9,410 bases of DNA from positions 1-9,410 of the forward strand of contig CBDDRC010000026.1 in assembly GCA_965232985.1 (NCBI GenBank). The letters run 5' to 3'. The notes below the pieces were generated by a model. That model was given only the letters and a program-made list of their open reading frames with translations, was not told the origin of the DNA and made no database searches. This document shows positions 6,888-9,410 of the stretch, piece after piece. A program made the translations under genes and the position numbers. Origin of the DNA: JADFDG01 sp965232985. GTDB taxonomy: Bacteria; Pseudomonadota; Gammaproteobacteria; Pseudomonadales; JADFDG01. Each line of letters opens with the position of its first letter. Position 1 is the stretch's first letter.

Positions 6888-6893
6888 GATAAT
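6888..6893 (+). promoter_or_regulatory. Possible -10 element for the DUF4403-like gene
   Basis: GATAAT (five of six to TATAAT) lies 45 bp upstream of the ATG at 6938, giving a leader of about 38 nt. No convincing -35 hexamer sits at 16-18 bp (the 17-bp position reads CGTAAA), so this is a weak call. The 151-bp region 6787-6937 would hold both this promoter and the divergent tRNA promoter. Confidence 0.25.
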
Positions 6894-6937
6894 ACCCATC
6901 CAGCACAGGCCTTCAGGAAACGAAACCCGCACCAACC

Positions 6938-8350
6938 ATGAGCCAGGATCAGGCCGCCGACACTGGCAGCAGCACAACGCCCGCTGCAGCTACCGGGGAT
7001 GCAACGATCTCGACAATCGTTGTGCCGATCACCGTCACCGCCAGGTTTCTCGAACGCACACTCGACGACGTGCTCGATGGCCTGGTGCCCGAAGAAAGCG
7101 GCCTGCTCTACCAACACCGGGATCTTGATCTTGGCCACGGCTTCACCGGCACCGCACAGGTCTGGCGCCGCAGCAACACACACGTGGTGATGGCTGGCGA
7201 TGCGATCAACGCCACACTGCCGGTACGCATTGTCATCCTGCCGACATGGAAGCCGCATCTGGGGCCACTGTCATTGCCGATGGATATCGCTCTGCCGCTC
7301 GATATCAGCGCCGAATACACGGTGCGCATGCAGGCGCGACCGCAACTTGATCCCGGCTATGAGCTGCGCTTGCACGCCACCTTCAGCTACGAGGTGGATC
7401 GGCCTGTGGGCATTGAGGCTGCCGGCATCGACCTGACCCTGGCCGGCGCCACCCGCCTGGCTGCGGAGAAAGCCCTCGCCGCGCTGGGCAACTGGCTGAA
7501 CAGCGACCGCTTCCACTACCTGAATTTTCGCCCGCAGGCAGAGCGTGGCTGGCATGCCCTGCAACAACCCCTGCCGCTGTCGCAAGAGCCGGCGCCGGAG
7601 CAGCACATCCGTCTGGAAGTTGCGCCCATCGGCGTCCATGCGCAGCCATTCCGCACACAGGGCGAAACCGGCATCCTCGGCCTTGTGGTGGTTGCCCGTA
7701 TCCGCGCTTTGGCGTCCGCCCTGGCAACGACGGCGCCGGCAGCACTGCCGCCAATATCGGCAAGTACAGCGCCATCAACCGGTGTCAATCTTGAACTGCC
7801 GTTGGAGATGCCGTTCGCTGCGCTGCGGGCCGTGCTGCACGAACACATCACCAACCATCCCTGGCACATCGACGGCCGCCACGTACTGCTACGCGCCATT
7901 CACGTCAGCGGCAACGACGCCGGCGCGTTGCGGGTACGCGTCGACATCGCCGTGACATCGGCCAGTGGTGATCGCGAGGTGGAAGCCATTCTGTCGGCAA
8001 GCGGCAAGCCACGGCTCGACATCGAGCGGCAGCACCTTTCCCTGGATGACTTTCATTACGAGGCACACACGGACAGCACTCTGCTCAACATCGCCACCAC
8101 CCTGCTGCGCCCTTTCGCAGGCACGGTGATCGAACCCTGGTTGAACATACCGCTGGCGCCACAGGCGCAACGGTTACTGGCGGAAGTGAATACGCGTCTG
8201 GCCAGCGGCATTGCCATGGGTGAGGGCGTGACGCTGCACGGCAAGGCTGCCGGGCTGCGCCTGACCAACATCAGGGTGCAGGCGCACGGGCTTGCCGTGA
8301 TGGTCAAGACTCAGGGCGAACTGTCGATCAGTATTGACCACGCAGGGTAA
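6938..8350 (+). CDS. DUF4403-like protein of unknown function
   Basis: This 470-residue protein resembles the DUF4403 family in length and layout, recognised from pattern memory rather than a search. After a low-complexity Ala/Thr/Ser start (1-24) comes ISTIVVPITVTARFLERTLDDVLDGLVPEE (24-53), the family-type opening of an alternating beta strand followed by a helix. Repeated amphipathic strands follow (for example LSLPMDIALPLDISAEYTVRM at 111-131). A similar strand-helix unit recurs at about 283-304 (VNLELPLEMPFAALRAVLHEHI), suggesting two related halves. The C-terminus (430-467) is again strand-rich (VTLHGKAAGLRLTNIRVQAHGLAVMVKTQGELSISI). A two-half, strand-plus-helix build suggests a lipid-binding barrel, but that is inference. 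No transmembrane helix or signal peptide is seen. The frame is closed by a TAA at 6890-6892 and has no other start codon before 6938, so an N-terminal signal is not hidden by a wrong start. Only a distant CAGGAAACG precedes the ATG. It appears to be a single-gene unit. Confidence 0.8.
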   Translation: MSQDQAADTGSSTTPAAATGDATISTIVVPITVTARFLERTLDDVLDGLVPEESGLLYQHRDLDLGHGFTGTAQVWRRSNTHVVMAGDAINATLPVRIVILPTWKPHLGPLSLPMDIALPLDISAEYTVRMQARPQLDPGYELRLHATFSYEVDRPVGIEAAGIDLTLAGATRLAAEKALAALGNWLNSDRFHYLNFRPQAERGWHALQQPLPLSQEPAPEQHIRLEVAPIGVHAQPFRTQGETGILGLVVVARIRALASALATTAPAALPPISASTAPSTGVNLELPLEMPFAALRAVLHEHITNHPWHIDGRHVLLRAIHVSGNDAGALRVRVDIAVTSASGDREVEAILSASGKPRLDIERQHLSLDDFHYEAHTDSTLLNIATTLLRPFAGTVIEPWLNIPLAPQAQRLLAEVNTRLASGIAMGEGVTLHGKAAGLRLTNIRVQAHGLAVMVKTQGELSISIDHAG

Positions 8351-8374
8351 ACATCTGCGTCGGCGTTCCCACTT

Positions 8375-8413
8375 TCACCCTCGAGCCTCACCCGCGAGCC
8401 TCACCCTTGAGCG
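8375..8413. repeat. Three-copy 13-bp tandem repeat
   Basis: Three head-to-tail copies of 13 bp fill half of the 76-bp gap between two convergent genes: TCACCCTCGAGCC (8375-8387), TCACCCGCGAGCC (8388-8400) and TCACCCTTGAGCG (8401-8413). Copies 1 and 2 differ at one base, and copy 3 differs from copy 1 at two. A T6 run follows at 8422-8427, but I find no strong stem before it, so I do not call a terminator. The array may be a small variable-number repeat from replication slippage. Confidence 0.85.
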
Positions 8414-8426
8414 CTGACCACTTTTT

Positions 8427-9410
8427 TCAGACGCTCGCCGTTTTCTGCCGCTGCCGCAACTGTGCCTTGAGAATTTTCCCGACCGGGTTGCGCGGAATAG
8501 CGTCGATCAATTCCATCCGTTCCGGCAATTTATAGGCAGCGACACCAATGGACTTCAGATGCGCCACGATGTCATGCAGCGTTGGCGGCTCGGCAGCATT
8601 TCTCGGCACGACAAAGATGCAGGTCTTCTCGCCCATGATCTCGTCCGGTACCGCCACGGCGCCGACTTCCAGCACGCCCGGATGGGTGAGCACGAGATTT
8701 TCCACTTCCGCCGCACTGATATTGAAGCCGCCGCGAATGATGATGTCTTTCTTGCGATCGAAGAAACCGACGTGTTTATCATCGCGGATAATAAAGTAAT
8801 CACCGCTGCGGAAAAAACCGTCGGCAGTAAACGATGACGCCGCAAGATCAGGCCGGTTGAAATACCCTGCAAACACGTTCGGGCCGCGATACACCAGCTC
8901 GCCAACCTGGCCAGGCTCGGTGCATACACGCTCCTGATCGTCGAGCAACTTGAACTCGACGCCCGTCATCGCCGATGGCCACACCAGCCCGGGCTTGCCC
9001 CACCAGGCAAAATGGTCGGAACGCAAGGCGAAATCCGGCACGTCCTTCGGCCCGGCCGCAAGGCCGGTTCCTTCGGTCTGCCCCCACAAATGCACGATTT
9101 CGATATTCCAGCGCCGCTTGAATTCTTCCATGCTCCAGCGCGATGGCGGTGCCGAGCCAGTGACGATCGTACGTACCGAAGACAAGTCAAGCTGATCGAC
9201 ATTCGGCAATTTCAAAATCATGTTCAGAATCGCCGGTACCAGAATCGTGAACTGCACTTTCTCCGTGGCCAGTTGCCGCAACAGCAGTTCGACATTCAGC
9301 GGGTGGTGCAACAATATGGAGCCGGCGCTCGCCAACCAGGCAATCCAGACCACGCCACCGGTCATGTTCACCATCGGCGCCGGCGCCAGAATGCGGTCGC
9401 CGTCCTCAAT
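8427..9410 (-). CDS. AMP-forming acyl-CoA synthetase/ligase, C-terminal part
   Basis: The gene is open at the right edge; 327 residues are visible, including 12 codons before the first internal Met, down to a TGA at 8427-8429. It belongs to the ANL superfamily, which activates a carboxylic acid with ATP to an acyl-adenylate and then transfers it to CoA. Counting from the edge, visible motifs are the DRILAPAPMVNMTGGVVW helix region (5-22), TGSAPPS (84-90), the adenine-binding WGQTEG (109-114), GELVYRGPNVFAGYFNRPD (170-188), the ribose-binding Asp in FFRSGDYF (Asp204), the hinge DRKKDIIIRGGFNISAAEVE (218-237) and PRNPVGKILK near the C-terminus, whose Lys312 is the catalytic lysine. The P-loop (SGTTGxPKG) lies outside the window. 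All core residues in the visible part are intact. The N-terminal pocket is cut, so fatty, aromatic or alicyclic acid cannot be chosen. No other gene of its pathway is in the window. Confidence 0.94.
   Translation of the reverse strand: MEDGDRILAPAPMVNMTGGVVWIAWLASAGSILLHHPLNVELLLRQLATEKVQFTILVPAILNMILKLPNVDQLDLSSVRTIVTGSAPPSRWSMEEFKRRWNIEIVHLWGQTEGTGLAAGPKDVPDFALRSDHFAWWGKPGLVWPSAMTGVEFKLLDDQERVCTEPGQVGELVYRGPNVFAGYFNRPDLAASSFTADGFFRSGDYFIIRDDKHVGFFDRKKDIIIRGGFNISAAEVENLVLTHPGVLEVGAVAVPDEIMGEKTCIFVVPRNAAEPPTLHDIVAHLKSIGVAAYKLPERMELIDAIPRNPVGKILKAQLRQRQKTASV

Noticed and set aside
6541..6977. Several small open frames over the tRNA region on both strands
   Set aside because: They translate straight through the tRNA-Ser gene and its terminator (the RDLNPRC- and REGFEPS-like strings are the usual artefact of reading a tRNA-Ser 3' half).
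8414..8427. T6 run after the tandem repeat as an intrinsic terminator
   Set aside because: Only short stems (CTCG/CGAG, four pairs) can be drawn before it, and the run overlaps the stop codon of the opposite gene.

Overview
The window is a housekeeping and accessory segment from a GC-rich Gram-negative bacterium. It is probably a member of the Pseudomonadota, and Gammaproteobacteria-like by gene style. The evidence is a lipoprotein adaptor paired with a MexF/AcrB-type RND pump, a DedA membrane protein, GGDEF proteins and a tRNA with an encoded CCA. The genus cannot be fixed from sequence reading alone.

Layout from left to right. (1) The last 56 codons of a GGDEF diguanylate cyclase on + (1-173) run tail to tail, with a 15-bp overlap, into a second, complete, membrane-bound diguanylate cyclase on - (159-1346). 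(2) A short divergent intergenic region with an extended -10 element leads into a DedA-family membrane protein on + (1421-2038). (3) Converging on it is a two-gene efflux operon on -: a periplasmic adaptor lipoprotein (5276-6481), then, 3 nt after its stop, the RND pump (2075-5272). No TolC-like outer-membrane channel and no local regulator lie in the window. (4) Upstream of that operon is a tRNA-Ser(CGA) on - (6697-6786) with a clear intrinsic terminator. (5) Divergent from the tRNA is a 470-residue protein on + that resembles DUF4403 (6938-8350). (6) Converging on it from the right edge is the C-terminal part of an AMP-forming acyl-CoA synthetase on - (8427-9410, open at the edge). The two are separated by a 76-bp gap holding a three-copy 13-bp tandem repeat.

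The adaptor and pump form one machine that would export small hydrophobic or amphipathic compounds through an unlinked outer-membrane channel. The two GGDEF proteins both point to cyclic di-GMP signalling, but they are transcribed towards each other and so are not an operon. The remaining genes look like independent single units. No mobile element, CRISPR array, phage gene or toxin-antitoxin pair is visible. The window is mostly ordinary. The points worth a second look are a proline-rich insertion in the RND pump, an altered inhibitory site in the complete diguanylate cyclase, the absence of an export signal on the DUF4403-like protein, and a few short repeats in the intergenic regions.
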